Shown piece by piece: positions 46,926 through 55,424 of a DNA stretch of 64,000 nucleotides. This stretch comes from Pandoraea eparura. Its GTDB lineage: Bacteria; Pseudomonadota; Gammaproteobacteria; Burkholderiales; Burkholderiaceae. The position numbers and the translations under genes were made by a program. Where the stretch lies: contig NZ_CABPSH010000004.1 in assembly GCF_902459725.1 (NCBI RefSeq), positions 1-64,000 on the forward strand, written 5' to 3'. Every line of letters starts with the position of its first letter. Positions within the stretch are counted from its first letter, which is position 1. A model generated the notes under the pieces. It did not search any database and was not told where the DNA came from. It saw nothing but the letters and a program-made list of their open reading frames with translations.

Positions 46926-46962
46926 TTGATAAAATATCGTGTATGAAATACTGTATATCACA
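46926..46962 (+). promoter_or_regulatory. Promoter and GntR-type operator of the second frc unit
   Basis: TTGATA (46926-46931) is 17 bases from TACTGT (46949-46954). GTATATCA (46953-46960), the same 8-mer as in the panE site, overlaps the -10, with a facing CGTGTATG upstream. Confidence 0.5.
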
Positions 46963-47090
46963 GCGATCGATCGACGATGGGGATGGCGCCCGCAGAGGCG
47001 ACAACCATCGGCGGATCAGGCGAGTCCCGCGTGTTATCGCGTCTCGCGCACCGATTACATAAACGCCGTCGCATCAGGAGGAGACAAACC

Positions 47091-47228
47091 ATGATCATCG
47101 TCGCCAGCATCCGGCGCGAAGCCCGCCCAGCGCGTGGCACGCACACACAGCAGGCCGCGGCATGTGCCGTGCGCCATGCGCAAGTTCAACTGTCGGCTTC
47201 GGGCGCGGGTGCCCGGGCCGCTTGCTGA
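47091..47228 (+). CDS. Possible 45-codon leader peptide ahead of the second frc
   Basis: ATG 47091 follows an excellent ribosome site (AGGAGGAG, 7-base spacing) and the frame ends TGA at 47226-47228, 12 bases before the second frc. The peptide starts MIIVASIRREARPARG and is Ala/Arg-rich with three cysteines, one at the very end. It resembles no known protein. It could be a real small protein, a translated leader that couples frc translation, or a chance frame; the strong ribosome site is the only direct support. Confidence 0.4.
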   Translation: MIIVASIRREARPARGTHTQQAAACAVRHAQVQLSASGAGARAAC

Positions 47229-47240
47229 GCGGAGACGATC

Positions 47241-48488
47241 ATGGGCAAGGCACTTGAAGGTGTGCGCATTCTCGACTTCACGCACGTCCAGTCGGGACCG
47301 ACTTGCACGCAGTTGCTCGCCTGGTTCGGCGCGGACGTGATCAAGATCGAACGGGCGGGGCATGGTGACGTGACGCGTGACCAACTGCGCGACATCCCCG
47401 ACGCGGACAGCCTCTACTTCACGATGCTCAACAGCAACAAGCGGTCGATCACGCTCGACACGAAGCACCCGGAAGGCAAGGCGGTGCTCGAGCGCATGAT
47501 TCGCGACTGCGACGTGCTCGTGGAAAATTTCGCCCCCGGCGCCCTCGATCGCATGGGCTTCACGTGGGAGCACATCCACGCGTTGAACCCGCGCATGATC
47601 GTGGCCTCGGTCAAGGGCTTCGGCCCCGGTCCGTACCAAGACTGCAAGGTCTACGAAAACGTGGCGCAGTGCGTGGGCGGTGCGGCGTCGACGACCGGTT
47701 TCGATGACGGCCCGCCGATGGTCACGGGCGCGCAGATCGGCGACTCCGGCACGGGGCTGCATCTGGCGCTGGGCATCGTCACAGCGCTGTATCAGCGCAC
47801 GATGACCGGGCAGGGGCAGCGCGTGCTCGCCGCCATGCAAGATGGCGTGTTGAACCTGTGTCGCGTGAAGCTGCGCGATCAGCAGCGCCTGGAGCGCGCG
47901 CGCGTGATGGAGGAGTACCCGCAGTACCCGAATGGCGAATTCGGCGATGCGGTGCCGCGCGCCGGCAATGCGTCGGGCGGCGGCCAGCCGGGCTGGATTC
48001 TCAAGTGCCAGGGCTGGGAGACGGATCCGAACGCTTACATCTACTTCATCGCGCAGGCACCTGTGTGGGGCGCGATCTGCAAGGTGATCGGCAAGCCCGA
48101 GTGGGTCGAGCATCCCGACTACGCCACGCCGCGCGCCCGTCTGCCGCGCCTGCGCGAGATCTTCGACACGGTCGAGCACTGGACGATGACCAAGACGAAG
48201 TTCGAGGTCATGGCGATCCTCAACGAGTATGACATTCCGTGCGGCCCGATTCTGTCGATGAAGGAAATCGCCGAGGACATGTCGTTGCGCGAGACGGGGA
48301 CCATCGTCGAAGTCGATCACCCGAAGCGCGGCAAGTACCTCACCGTCGGCAACCCAATCAAGCTCTCGGCCAGCCCCACGCACGTGGAGCGCTCGCCGCT
48401 GCTCGGCGAACACACCGATGACGTGCTCTCGGAGTTCGGCTACAGCGCGCAGCAGATCGCGGCGCTGCGCGAAATCGGCGCGGTGTAA
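47241..48488 (+). CDS. frc: Formyl-CoA transferase-like class III CoA-transferase, second Frc copy
   Basis: 415 residues, closely similar to the copy at 44589 (same [28 protein letters not shown] and [14 protein letters not shown] blocks). The catalytic Asp is 168 in [12 protein letters not shown] because one residue is lost in the preceding loop. The glycine loop reads [11 protein letters not shown] instead of AGGGGQPGW, and WDGPP becomes DDGPP near the CoA site. It has its own promoter-operator and is followed by an FAH-family gene. Oxalate/formyl-CoA activity is likely, but a changed acceptor such as another dicarboxylate is possible. Confidence 0.9.
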   Translation: MGKALEGVRILDFTHVQSGPTCTQLLAWFGADVIKIERAGHGDVTRDQLRDIPDADSLYFTMLNSNKRSITLDTKHPEGKAVLERMIRDCDVLVENFAPGALDRMGFTWEHIHALNPRMIVASVKGFGPGPYQDCKVYENVAQCVGGAASTTGFDDGPPMVTGAQIGDSGTGLHLALGIVTALYQRTMTGQGQRVLAAMQDGVLNLCRVKLRDQQRLERARVMEEYPQYPNGEFGDAVPRAGNASGGGQPGWILKCQGWETDPNAYIYFIAQAPVWGAICKVIGKPEWVEHPDYATPRARLPRLREIFDTVEHWTMTKTKFEVMAILNEYDIPCGPILSMKEIAEDMSLRETGTIVEVDHPKRGKYLTVGNPIKLSASPTHVERSPLLGEHTDDVLSEFGYSAQQIAALREIGAV

Positions 48489-48635
48489 GTGGCGCGGGGC
48501 GACTCGCCCCGCATGCGCGCAAGCGAGCACAAGTCGTCTGCACAAGGCAGATGGGAATGACGTCAAGACATCGCGTCCGGCGCGCCCACGGCGACCCTTG
48601 CCGTGCCGCCGGACGGCTACAGATAAGGCACACGT

Positions 48636-49409
48636 ATGAAGCTCTGGACCCGTTTCAAGACCGCCCATGGCCGCATCGGCTTTGGCTTGCTGCAGGGCGA
48701 GCACATCCTCGAACATCGCGGCGATCTCTACGATCAGCCGATCGCCACGGGTGCGACGATTGCGCGCGACGCCGTCGATCTGCTGTGTCCGTGCGAGCCC
48801 TCGAAAATCGTGGCGCTGTGGAACAACTTTCACGCGCTCGGCGCGAAGCTAGGCAAGGCCGCGCCGTCGCATCCGCTCTTTCTCATCAAGCCGGCCACGT
48901 CGCTGAACGGGCCCGACACGGTGATTCGGCGTCCCCCCTCGTATGCGGGCAAGATCGTGTTCGAGGGCGAGCTGGGCGTCGTGATCGGCAAGCGCGCGAG
49001 TCACGTGAGCGAGGAAGCGGCGCGCGATTACATCCTCGGCTACACCTTGGTCAACGACGTGACCGCCGCTGAAATCATCGAGCAGGACGGCAACTTCGCG
49101 CAGTGGACGCGGGCCAAGGGCTTCGACACGTTCGGCTGTCTCGGCCCGGTGATCGCGCAGGATTTCGACTGGCGCGAGGCCGAGGTCGTCACGCGGCTCG
49201 ACGGCACGGAGCGCCAACGCTACCCGCTCGCCGACATGATCTTCAACCCGTGGCAACTCGTCGCGCGCCTCTCACAGGACATGACCCTGATGCCGGGCGA
49301 CGTGATCGCGGTGGGCACGTCGATTGGCGTCGGCTCGATGAAAGAGGGCGCGCTGGTCGAAGTGAGCATCGACGGACTGGGGACGTTGGCCAACCGCATG
49401 GGTGGCTAA
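48636..49409 (+). CDS. Fumarylacetoacetate hydrolase (FAH) family protein
   Basis: 257 residues. The C-terminal ~200 residues are the FAH fold: VALWNNFHALGAKLG, FLIKPATSLNGP, and the metal-ligand glutamates in VFEGELGVVIGKRA and VTAAEIIEQDG plus Asp in NDVTAAE. GYTLVNDVTA and MSQDMTL-type endings are typical of 2-hydroxyhepta-2,4-diene-1,7-dioate isomerase or acylpyruvate hydrolase relatives. It begins 147 bases after the second frc on the same strand. A role in oxaloacetate or acylpyruvate handling near oxalate metabolism is conceivable; the substrate is unknown. Confidence 0.85.
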   Translation: MKLWTRFKTAHGRIGFGLLQGEHILEHRGDLYDQPIATGATIARDAVDLLCPCEPSKIVALWNNFHALGAKLGKAAPSHPLFLIKPATSLNGPDTVIRRPPSYAGKIVFEGELGVVIGKRASHVSEEAARDYILGYTLVNDVTAAEIIEQDGNFAQWTRAKGFDTFGCLGPVIAQDFDWREAEVVTRLDGTERQRYPLADMIFNPWQLVARLSQDMTLMPGDVIAVGTSIGVGSMKEGALVEVSIDGLGTLANRMGG

Positions 49410-49483
49410 GAGAGCAACCGGTTTCACGGTGGTCGGCCGGGGTGGCAAAGGCCTGAGTCGATCGCCCTTTTTCATTTGGCAGA

Positions 49484-50467
49484 TCAGGGATCTGTCCGGC
49501 GCGAGGCGGCCGGTTCGCCGCCGAGCGCCGCGGGGGGCGGCACGGGACTCTTGTAAGCCATCATGCCGTCGATCAGTGTCGCGCCTTCGGCCAGCAGGAA
49601 TTCCCGGAAGGCGAGCGCGACCGGTGGCAGCCGCTTGCTGCGACGATGCACGACGTACCAGCTTTGCCAGGCCGGAAACCCCTGGACATCGAGCACCGTC
49701 AACTGACCGGTCTGAAGCTCCATGCCGACGGTGTGGGCCGACAGGAAGCTGATGCCCATGCCCGCCACGACCGCTTGCTTGATGGTTTCCGTGCTGGCGA
49801 TCTCCATCGTGATCTTGAGTCGCTGGGTGCGCTGACCGAAGGCGTCCTGCAGGGAATTCCAGGTGTCGGAGCCGCGCTCGCGGCTGATGAACGGTTCTTC
49901 CGTCAGGCGCGAGAAGGGTATCTGACGCTGGCTGGCCAGCGGATGACCGGGCGGCGCCACGATGACATAGGGGTGGGGGGCGAAGGCTTCGTTGATCGTG
50001 TCGATCTCCGGCGGCGGACGCACCATCACCGCCAGATCGGTGAGGTTTTCGGTGAGCTGATGCAGGAGTTCCTCGCGGTTGTGGACCGTGAGATTGAGCG
50101 TCACGCCGGGATGGCGCGCGGTGAAGGCCGCGAGCAGCCTGGGGAAGAAGTAGTCGCCCGCGCTGATGACAGCCACGTTGAGCTTGCCGCCCGTGATGCC
50201 CTTGAGGTGATCCATCGCCTCTTCGGTCTCGCGAAAGAGCGCAATGATCGCACGGCTGTAGTGAAGCATTTCGGCGCCCGCCGGCGTGAGGAAGACCTTC
50301 TTGCCCAACTGTTCGAAGAGCGCAAGGCCGGCGTGACTCTCGAGCTGCTTGACCTGTGTCGAGACGGCCGGTTGTGTGAGGTGAAGTTCTTCGGCGGCGC
50401 GCGAAAAGCTCAAATGGCGCGCCACGGCCTCGAAGACCTTGAGTTGACGGAGCGTGGCGTGTTTCAT
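49484..50467 (-). CDS. LysR-family regulator, CbbR-like
   Basis: 327 residues. The N-terminal HTH is RQLKVFEAVARHLSFSRAAEELHLTQPAVSTQVKQLE, and the effector domain runs from ~90 to 295 (GKLNVAVISAGDYFFPRLLAAF, PPGHPLAS). Overall it resembles CbbR-type regulators of CO2 fixation genes and their relatives near formate/oxalate loci. The last ~25 residues are Pro-rich. It diverges from the hypothetical-pnt genes and converges on the FAH gene. It may control either; CbbR-like proteins often sense NADPH or pathway metabolites, which would suit the adjacent transhydrogenase. Confidence 0.93.
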   Translation of the reverse strand: MKHATLRQLKVFEAVARHLSFSRAAEELHLTQPAVSTQVKQLESHAGLALFEQLGKKVFLTPAGAEMLHYSRAIIALFRETEEAMDHLKGITGGKLNVAVISAGDYFFPRLLAAFTARHPGVTLNLTVHNREELLHQLTENLTDLAVMVRPPPEIDTINEAFAPHPYVIVAPPGHPLASQRQIPFSRLTEEPFISRERGSDTWNSLQDAFGQRTQRLKITMEIASTETIKQAVVAGMGISFLSAHTVGMELQTGQLTVLDVQGFPAWQSWYVVHRRSKRLPPVALAFREFLLAEGATLIDGMMAYKSPVPPPAALGGEPAASRRTDP

Positions 50468-50717
50468 GCGGTGGGCATCCAGGTATCAGCAGGGCGGCGG
50501 AACGATTTCCGCATGCGAAGCGTTGTCATGGAAGTATAAGTAATCGTTGATGGTTTGCATAATTAACTTTAACTGTCTTTTATGGTTCGGGCTGCGTAAT
50601 CTGCAATGGCAGCCCGCATGAAAGTGGTGTGACAGCAAAGGGTCGGTGACCTGTCATGCCAGGCGAGAGCGGGTCAGCGTGTTCTGGAGACGATCACTGT
50701 TTTGGGAGAGCGCCATC

Positions 50718-51092
50718 ATGTCTGTCATCGAATCGCACATCAAACCCGCCGCCCTGGCACCGGTTGCCAACGCCCATCTGCATGCGTTCAACAACGCATT
50801 CGTCGAGCTGGGTCTGGACTGGTATTGGGATCACCCCACCTACGCCCGTTTGCTGCACGCGACCGGGAACCAAGATTTGCCGCTGGCGTATCTCGAAGGC
50901 GCTTCGGCGCAGGCGTTGCGCATGGCCGAGCTGTTGCTGATCGGGGCCTATCTCGACGGACACCAGCCGCATCTGCTGCGCGCCTACGAGCCGGAATTCC
51001 TGTGCGACCTGATTCATTGCACGAAGGTGCGTTGCTTTGAAGCGGCCAATGAAGGCCGTTCGATGCAAGCGCCGCGAGCCGCTGCGGCCTGA
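50718..51092 (+). CDS. Conserved hypothetical protein upstream of pntAA
   Basis: 124 residues from ATG 50718 after GGGAGAG. Soluble, helical, with no signal peptide; it contains FNNAFVELGLDWYWDHPTYARL and AYEPEFLCDLIHCTKVRCFE, the latter with two cysteines and a histidine that might bind metal. The stop is only 42 bases before pntAA, so the genes are probably co-transcribed. The divergent LysR gene shares its upstream region, which includes an inverted repeat CGGGCTGC (50588-50595) / GCAGCCCG (50609-50616). Function unknown. Confidence 0.7.
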   Translation: MSVIESHIKPAALAPVANAHLHAFNNAFVELGLDWYWDHPTYARLLHATGNQDLPLAYLEGASAQALRMAELLLIGAYLDGHQPHLLRAYEPEFLCDLIHCTKVRCFEAANEGRSMQAPRAAAA

Positions 51093-51134
51093 GTTTCACA
51101 ACACGACAGGGGCTCAGACCCCGAGACAATAACT

Positions 51135-52265
51135 ATGCATATTGGCATTCCAAAGGAGACGGCCGCCGGCGAATCCCGCGTCGCGGCCACACCGGAAACG
51201 GTGAAGAAGCTGGTGGGCGCTGGGCATCGCGTCACCGTGGAGCGAGGGGCCGGCGAGGCCGCGAGCGTACCCGATGCGGCGTATGTCGCGGCGGGCGCGT
51301 CGAGCGGTAGCGCGGCCGACGCGTTGGGTGCCGAATTGGTGCTGAAGGTACGCGCGCCATCGATCGCGGAAATCGCGTCGATCGCGCGTGGCAGTGTGGT
51401 GGTCGGCATGCTCAATCCGTTCGATGCCGAGAACAATGCGCGCATGGCGGCGGCCGGCGTCATCGGCTTCGCGTTGGAAGCCGCGCCGCGAACCACCCGC
51501 GCGCAAAGCATGGACGTCTTGTCCTCGCAGGCCAACATCGCCGGCTACAAGGCCGTGATGCTTGCCGCCAATCTGTATCAGCGTTTCATGCCGATGCTCA
51601 TGACAGCGGCCGGGACGGTCAAGGCCGCGCGTCTGGTCGTGCTCGGCGCCGGGGTCGCCGGGTTGCAGGCGATTGCCACGGCCAAGCGTCTCGGTGCCGT
51701 CATCGAAGCCTCGGACGTGCGTCCCGCCGTGCGCGAGCAGATCGAGTCGCTCGGCGCCAAGTTCATCGACGTGCCCTTCGAGACCGACGAGGAACGCGAG
51801 ATCGCCAAGGGCGTGGGCGGCTATGCGCGTCCGATGCCCGCGGCTTGGCTCGCGCGTCAGGCGCAGCTCGTGCATACGCGTCTCACCCAAGCGGACATCG
51901 TCATCTCCACCGCGCTGATTCCGGGACGTGCCGCGCCCACGCTGATCGCCGAAGACACCGTCAAGGCCATGAAGCCCGGCTCGGTGATCGTCGACCTGGC
52001 CGCAGGGCGCGGTGCGAATGGTGGTGGCAACTGCCCGCTGTCGGTGGCCGACGAGGTCGTCAAAGTGCATGGCGTGACGATTGCCGGCTACACCAACCTC
52101 GCGGGCATGGTGGCGGCCGACGCCTCCGCGCTATACGCACGTAACGTGCTCGACTTCCTGAAGCTGGTGATCGACAAGGAAGGCAAGCTCGTCATCGATA
52201 CCAACGACGACATCGTTGCCGCGTGCCTGATGTGCCGCGACGGTCAAGTGCTGCGTGCGGCATAA
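51135..52265 (+). CDS. pntAA: NAD(P) transhydrogenase subunit alpha part 1
   Basis: 376 residues, the NAD(H)-binding domain I of proton-translocating transhydrogenase in split form. MHIGIPKETAAGESRVAATPETVKKL opens the alanine dehydrogenase/PNT N-terminal domain. VVLGAGVAGLQAIATAKRLGA is the NAD Rossmann motif, and the mobile-loop region and GANGGGNCPLS are present. It works with PntAB and PntB to drive NADH + NADP+ to NAD+ + NADPH using the proton gradient. Fds-generated NADH would be a natural supply in this island. pntAB starts 15 bases downstream. Confidence 0.96.
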   Translation: MHIGIPKETAAGESRVAATPETVKKLVGAGHRVTVERGAGEAASVPDAAYVAAGASSGSAADALGAELVLKVRAPSIAEIASIARGSVVVGMLNPFDAENNARMAAAGVIGFALEAAPRTTRAQSMDVLSSQANIAGYKAVMLAANLYQRFMPMLMTAAGTVKAARLVVLGAGVAGLQAIATAKRLGAVIEASDVRPAVREQIESLGAKFIDVPFETDEEREIAKGVGGYARPMPAAWLARQAQLVHTRLTQADIVISTALIPGRAAPTLIAEDTVKAMKPGSVIVDLAAGRGANGGGNCPLSVADEVVKVHGVTIAGYTNLAGMVAADASALYARNVLDFLKLVIDKEGKLVIDTNDDIVAACLMCRDGQVLRAA

Positions 52266-52280
52266 GGGGGAGACACGACC

Positions 52281-52625
52281 ATGGAAATGATCAATCACAC
52301 GGTGATCAATCTGATCATCTTCGTGCTGGCGGTGTACGTTGGCTACCACGTGGTGTGGAACGTCACCCCGGCGCTGCACACGCCGCTCATGGCGGTAACG
52401 AACGCGATCTCGGCCATCGTGATCGTGGGCGCGATGCTCGCGGCGGGCCTGACCGAAGGTGCGCTCGGCAAGACGATGGGCGTCGTGGCCGTGGCGCTGG
52501 CCGCGGTGAACGTGTTCGGGGGCTTCCTCGTCACGCAACGCATGCTCGAAATGTTCAAGAAGAAAGACAAGGCCCCGGCAAAGACCGCGGCCAATGACGA
52601 AGCCGCAGGCAAGGGAGCGCACTGA
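52281..52625 (+). CDS. pntAB: NAD(P) transhydrogenase subunit alpha part 2
   Basis: 114 residues with three membrane helices ([38 protein letters not shown] and [22 protein letters not shown]), then a Lys/Ala tail. It is the membrane anchor that in E. coli is the C-terminal part of PntA; the [19 protein letters not shown] motif is characteristic. Start ATG 52281 follows GGGGGAGA. It sits between pntAA and pntB. Confidence 0.95.
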   Translation: MEMINHTVINLIIFVLAVYVGYHVVWNVTPALHTPLMAVTNAISAIVIVGAMLAAGLTEGALGKTMGVVAVALAAVNVFGGFLVTQRMLEMFKKKDKAPAKTAANDEAAGKGAH

Positions 52626-52626
52626 C

Positions 52627-54069
52627 ATGAGCATGAATCTTGTGACGCTGTTGTATCTGGTCGCGTCGATCTGTTTCATTCAGGCGCTCAAGGGGTTGTC
52701 GAATCCGAAGATGGCGCGGCGCGGCAACGCGTTCGGCATGATTGGGATGACGATTGCGGCGCTCACGACCGTCGCGCTGATCTTCGAGTTGCGCAAGCTC
52801 TCGAGCGGTAACTTCTCCGGCCTCGGCCTGATTCTCGCGGGCCTCGTGGTCGGCGGCGGCATCGGGGCGTTCGTCGCCCGCAAGGTCGAGATGACCAAGA
52901 TGCCTGAGCTGGTCGCGGCCATGCACTCGCTGATCGGTCTCGCGGCGGTGTGTATCGCGGTGGCGGCAGTGGCGGAACCGGCGGCGTTCGGCATCGTGCC
53001 GGCAGGGCAGACGTCGTTGCCCGCGGGCAACCGTATCGAGTTGTTCATCGGTACGTTTGTTGGCGCGATCACGTTCTCGGGGTCGGTCATCGCCTTCGGC
53101 AAGCTTTCGGGCAAGTACAAGTTTCGCCTGTTCCAGGGCGCGCCGGTGGTCTTCAAGGGCCAGCACATGGTGAACCTGGCGCTGGCGATTGCGATGCTTG
53201 GCTTCGGCGGTGCGTTCTTCGTGTCGCAAAGCTGGACGCCGTTCGTCATCATGACGGCTATCGCGTTCGTGCTCGGCGTGCTCATCATCATCCCGATCGG
53301 CGGTGCGGATATGCCGGTGGTCGTGTCGATGCTGAACTCGTACTCGGGCTGGGCGGCCGCCGGGATCGGCTTCTCGCTGAACAACCCGATGCTCATCATC
53401 GCGGGCTCGCTCGTGGGGTCGTCAGGCGCGATCCTGTCGTACATCATGTGCCGCGCCATGAACCGCTCGTTCTTCAACGTGATTCTGGGTGGCTTCGGTG
53501 CGCAGGCGGGGGCGGGCGGTGCCGCCGGCGAACAACAGCAGCGCCCGGTGAAATCGGGGTCGCCTGACGACGCCGCGTTCCTGATGAGCAACGCCGAATC
53601 GCTGGTGATCGTGCCGGGTTACGGCCTGGCCGTCGCCCGTGCGCAGCACGCCCTGAAGGAATTGACCGACAAGCTTGTCGAGAAGGGCGTGAGCGTGCGT
53701 TATGCGATTCACCCGGTGGCGGGTCGCATGCCGGGCCACATGAACGTGCTGCTCGCCGAAGCCGAAGTGCCGTACGATCAGGTGCTGGAGATGGACGAGA
53801 TCAACGGCGAATTCGGTCAGACCGACGTGGTGCTGGTGCTCGGCGCGAACGACGTGGTGAATCCGGCCGCGAAGACCGATCCGACCTCGCCGATCGCCGG
53901 CATGCCGATTCTCGAGGCTTACAAGGCCAAGACGATCATCGTCAACAAGCGTTCGATGGCGGCGGGCTATGCCGGGTTGGACAACGACCTGTTCTACCTC
54001 GACAAGACCATGATGGTGTTCGGCGACGCGAAGAAGGTCGTCGAAGAGATGGTCAAGGCTGCGGCCTGA
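52627..54069 (+). CDS. pntB: NAD(P) transhydrogenase subunit beta
   Basis: 480 residues from ATG 52627, overlapping the pntAB stop region with a one-base gap. Residues ~1-260 form eight to nine membrane helices (SICFIQALKGLSNPKMARRGN, GGADMPVVVSMLNSYSGWAAAG). The C-terminal ~190 residues are the NADP(H)-binding domain III, with IVPGYGLAVARAQHAL, YAIHPVAGRMPGHMNVLLAEA, LVLGANDVVNPAA and GYAGLDNDLFY. It completes the proton-translocating transhydrogenase. A GGCGCGCCGC hairpin (54101-54125) follows. Confidence 0.97.
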   Translation: MSMNLVTLLYLVASICFIQALKGLSNPKMARRGNAFGMIGMTIAALTTVALIFELRKLSSGNFSGLGLILAGLVVGGGIGAFVARKVEMTKMPELVAAMHSLIGLAAVCIAVAAVAEPAAFGIVPAGQTSLPAGNRIELFIGTFVGAITFSGSVIAFGKLSGKYKFRLFQGAPVVFKGQHMVNLALAIAMLGFGGAFFVSQSWTPFVIMTAIAFVLGVLIIIPIGGADMPVVVSMLNSYSGWAAAGIGFSLNNPMLIIAGSLVGSSGAILSYIMCRAMNRSFFNVILGGFGAQAGAGGAAGEQQQRPVKSGSPDDAAFLMSNAESLVIVPGYGLAVARAQHALKELTDKLVEKGVSVRYAIHPVAGRMPGHMNVLLAEAEVPYDQVLEMDEINGEFGQTDVVLVLGANDVVNPAAKTDPTSPIAGMPILEAYKAKTIIVNKRSMAAGYAGLDNDLFYLDKTMMVFGDAKKVVEEMVKAAA

Positions 54070-54100
54070 TCGGCGCAATCGCTTGACCCGCGTGTTACGG

Positions 54101-54125
54101 GGCGCGCCGCCGGGTGCGGCGCGCC
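54101..54125 (+). terminator. GC-rich hairpin after pntB
   Basis: GGCGCGCCGC (54101-54110) pairs with GCGGCGCGCC (54116-54125) around CGGGT. No T-run follows; a possible factor-dependent terminator or mRNA end. Confidence 0.45.
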
Positions 54126-54175
54126 GATGCCACTCCGGTGGCTCGTTCGTTCACTTTTCGGCAGGGCACTAGCAC

Positions 54176-55126
54176 ATGAACGTATCGCTGAGACAACTCA
54201 AGGTCTTCATGGTCGTGGCGCGCAGCAAGAACTTCAGCCGTGCGGGGGCCGAGATCGGCCTGACACAACCGGCCATCAGCCGCTGCATCAACGAACTGGA
54301 AGGGCAGCTTGGCCTGCGTCTCGTCGACCGCACCACGCGCGAGGTCGCGTTGACCGATGCCGGCGTGACGCTCGCGAACAGTCTCGACCGTGTGCTCGAC
54401 GAACTCGAGATCGCCCTGTTGCAGACGCACGGTGCGGAAGCGCGCACGAGCGGAAGGGTGCGCATCGGCGCTGCCCCGACCATCTCCGCGACGCTCATGC
54501 CGCGCGTGCTGCTGGCCTCGCAGGCGACGTATCCGGATATTGCCCTCGCGCTCGTCGACCAGATGCAGCGCGCCGTTCTGGATAGCGTGCGCGCGGGCGA
54601 TGTGGACTTCGGCATCGTGGTGGCGCCTCAGGGGGCGGACGACCTGACGACCGAACACCTGATGAGCGAGCCGTTCTGTCTGGTGTGCCGCAGCGATCAT
54701 CCGCTTGCCGCGCAGGGGGCCGTGCATTGGTCGGAACTTTCGGGCGAGAACCTGGTGCTGCTCAATCAGAGTTCGGGCAGCCGAGTGCTGATCGATCGCG
54801 CGCTCACCACGCAAAAGGTGCAAGGGACGATCACGCAGGAGCTGGGGCACGTGAGCACCATCTTCCGCATGGTGCAGGAGGGGCTGGGGGTGAGCGTGTT
54901 GCCGCCGCTGGCGTTGCCCTTACCCGAGAATTCGACGCTGGCCGTGCGTCCGCTGTTGCCCGCGTTCGAGCGCAATATCGTGCTCGTGCGACGCAAGAAC
55001 CGTTCGCTCTCGCCCGTCGCGCATACGGTGTGGGAGCTGATCCACCGCGTCGTTCGCGAGCGCAACAAGGGGTTCGCGCTGGCGATGGAGCAGCGCGGCG
55101 CTGCCTCCACGGCACAGGTCAGTTGA
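54176..55126 (+). CDS. LysR-family transcriptional regulator
   Basis: 316 residues. The HTH is RQLKVFMVVARSKNFSRAGAEIGLTQPAISRCINELE. The effector domain (~90-290) has SGRVRIGAAPTISATLMPRVL and MVQEGLGVSVLPPLALPL, the usual substrate-domain ends. It lies 106 bases after pntB and 298 bases before the converging hydratase gene, with the DnaA-box repeats in between. Its target is not evident; the hydratase to the right is the nearest metabolic gene. Confidence 0.93.
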   Translation: MNVSLRQLKVFMVVARSKNFSRAGAEIGLTQPAISRCINELEGQLGLRLVDRTTREVALTDAGVTLANSLDRVLDELEIALLQTHGAEARTSGRVRIGAAPTISATLMPRVLLASQATYPDIALALVDQMQRAVLDSVRAGDVDFGIVVAPQGADDLTTEHLMSEPFCLVCRSDHPLAAQGAVHWSELSGENLVLLNQSSGSRVLIDRALTTQKVQGTITQELGHVSTIFRMVQEGLGVSVLPPLALPLPENSTLAVRPLLPAFERNIVLVRRKNRSLSPVAHTVWELIHRVVRERNKGFALAMEQRGAASTAQVS

Positions 55127-55169
55127 ATCCCTGAGTCGAATCAACGACTTGTAGTCACTCATCAAGGAC

Positions 55170-55204
55170 TTGTCCACAGACTTGGGCACAAAATCTGTGG
55201 ATAA
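55170..55204. repeat. 35-base DnaA-box repeat, copy A
   Basis: It begins with TTGTCCACA (55170-55178) and ends with TGTGGATAA (55196-55204), the reverse complement of the perfect DnaA box TTATCCACA. Copy B, at 55307-55341, has the same length, the same ends and a similar A-rich centre. Confidence 0.65.
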
Positions 55205-55306
55205 ATTGGAGGCGCTCGCGGGCCGTCTGCCTGCGCGGGCCGCCTCCTGATCCTTCACGTCGAAAACCTCATACCGATCAATCGCTTGGCAACCTTCCGT
55301 GGTTCG

Positions 55307-55341
55307 TTGTCCACAACGTTGTGAACAAAAACTGTGGATAA
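55307..55341. repeat. 35-base DnaA-box repeat, copy B
   Basis: It begins TTGTCCACA (55307-55315) and ends TGTGGATAA (55333-55341), matching copy A. The centre CGTTGTGAACAAAAAC carries an additional TTGTGAACA. The two copies are 137 bases apart, start to start. Confidence 0.65.
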
Positions 55342-55424
55342 GTCGCGGCGTGCCATGCGCGTGGCGGGGTAACTGCCCGACTGACGGACGCGCGACGCGG
55401 AACCCATGCCGCGCGCACCCACCA

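Larger units (their letters stand above)
46517..47090. other. 574-base gap before the second frc unit
   Basis: It contains the PAS-gene terminator (46619-46671), an AT-rich stretch near 46710-46740, and the promoter/operator at 46926-46962. I see no protein gene. Confidence 0.5.

Noticed and set aside
55127-55424. Replication origin suggested by DnaA boxes
   Set aside because: No dnaA, dnaN, gidA or parAB nearby and no long AT-rich unwinding region; reported only as DnaA-box elements.
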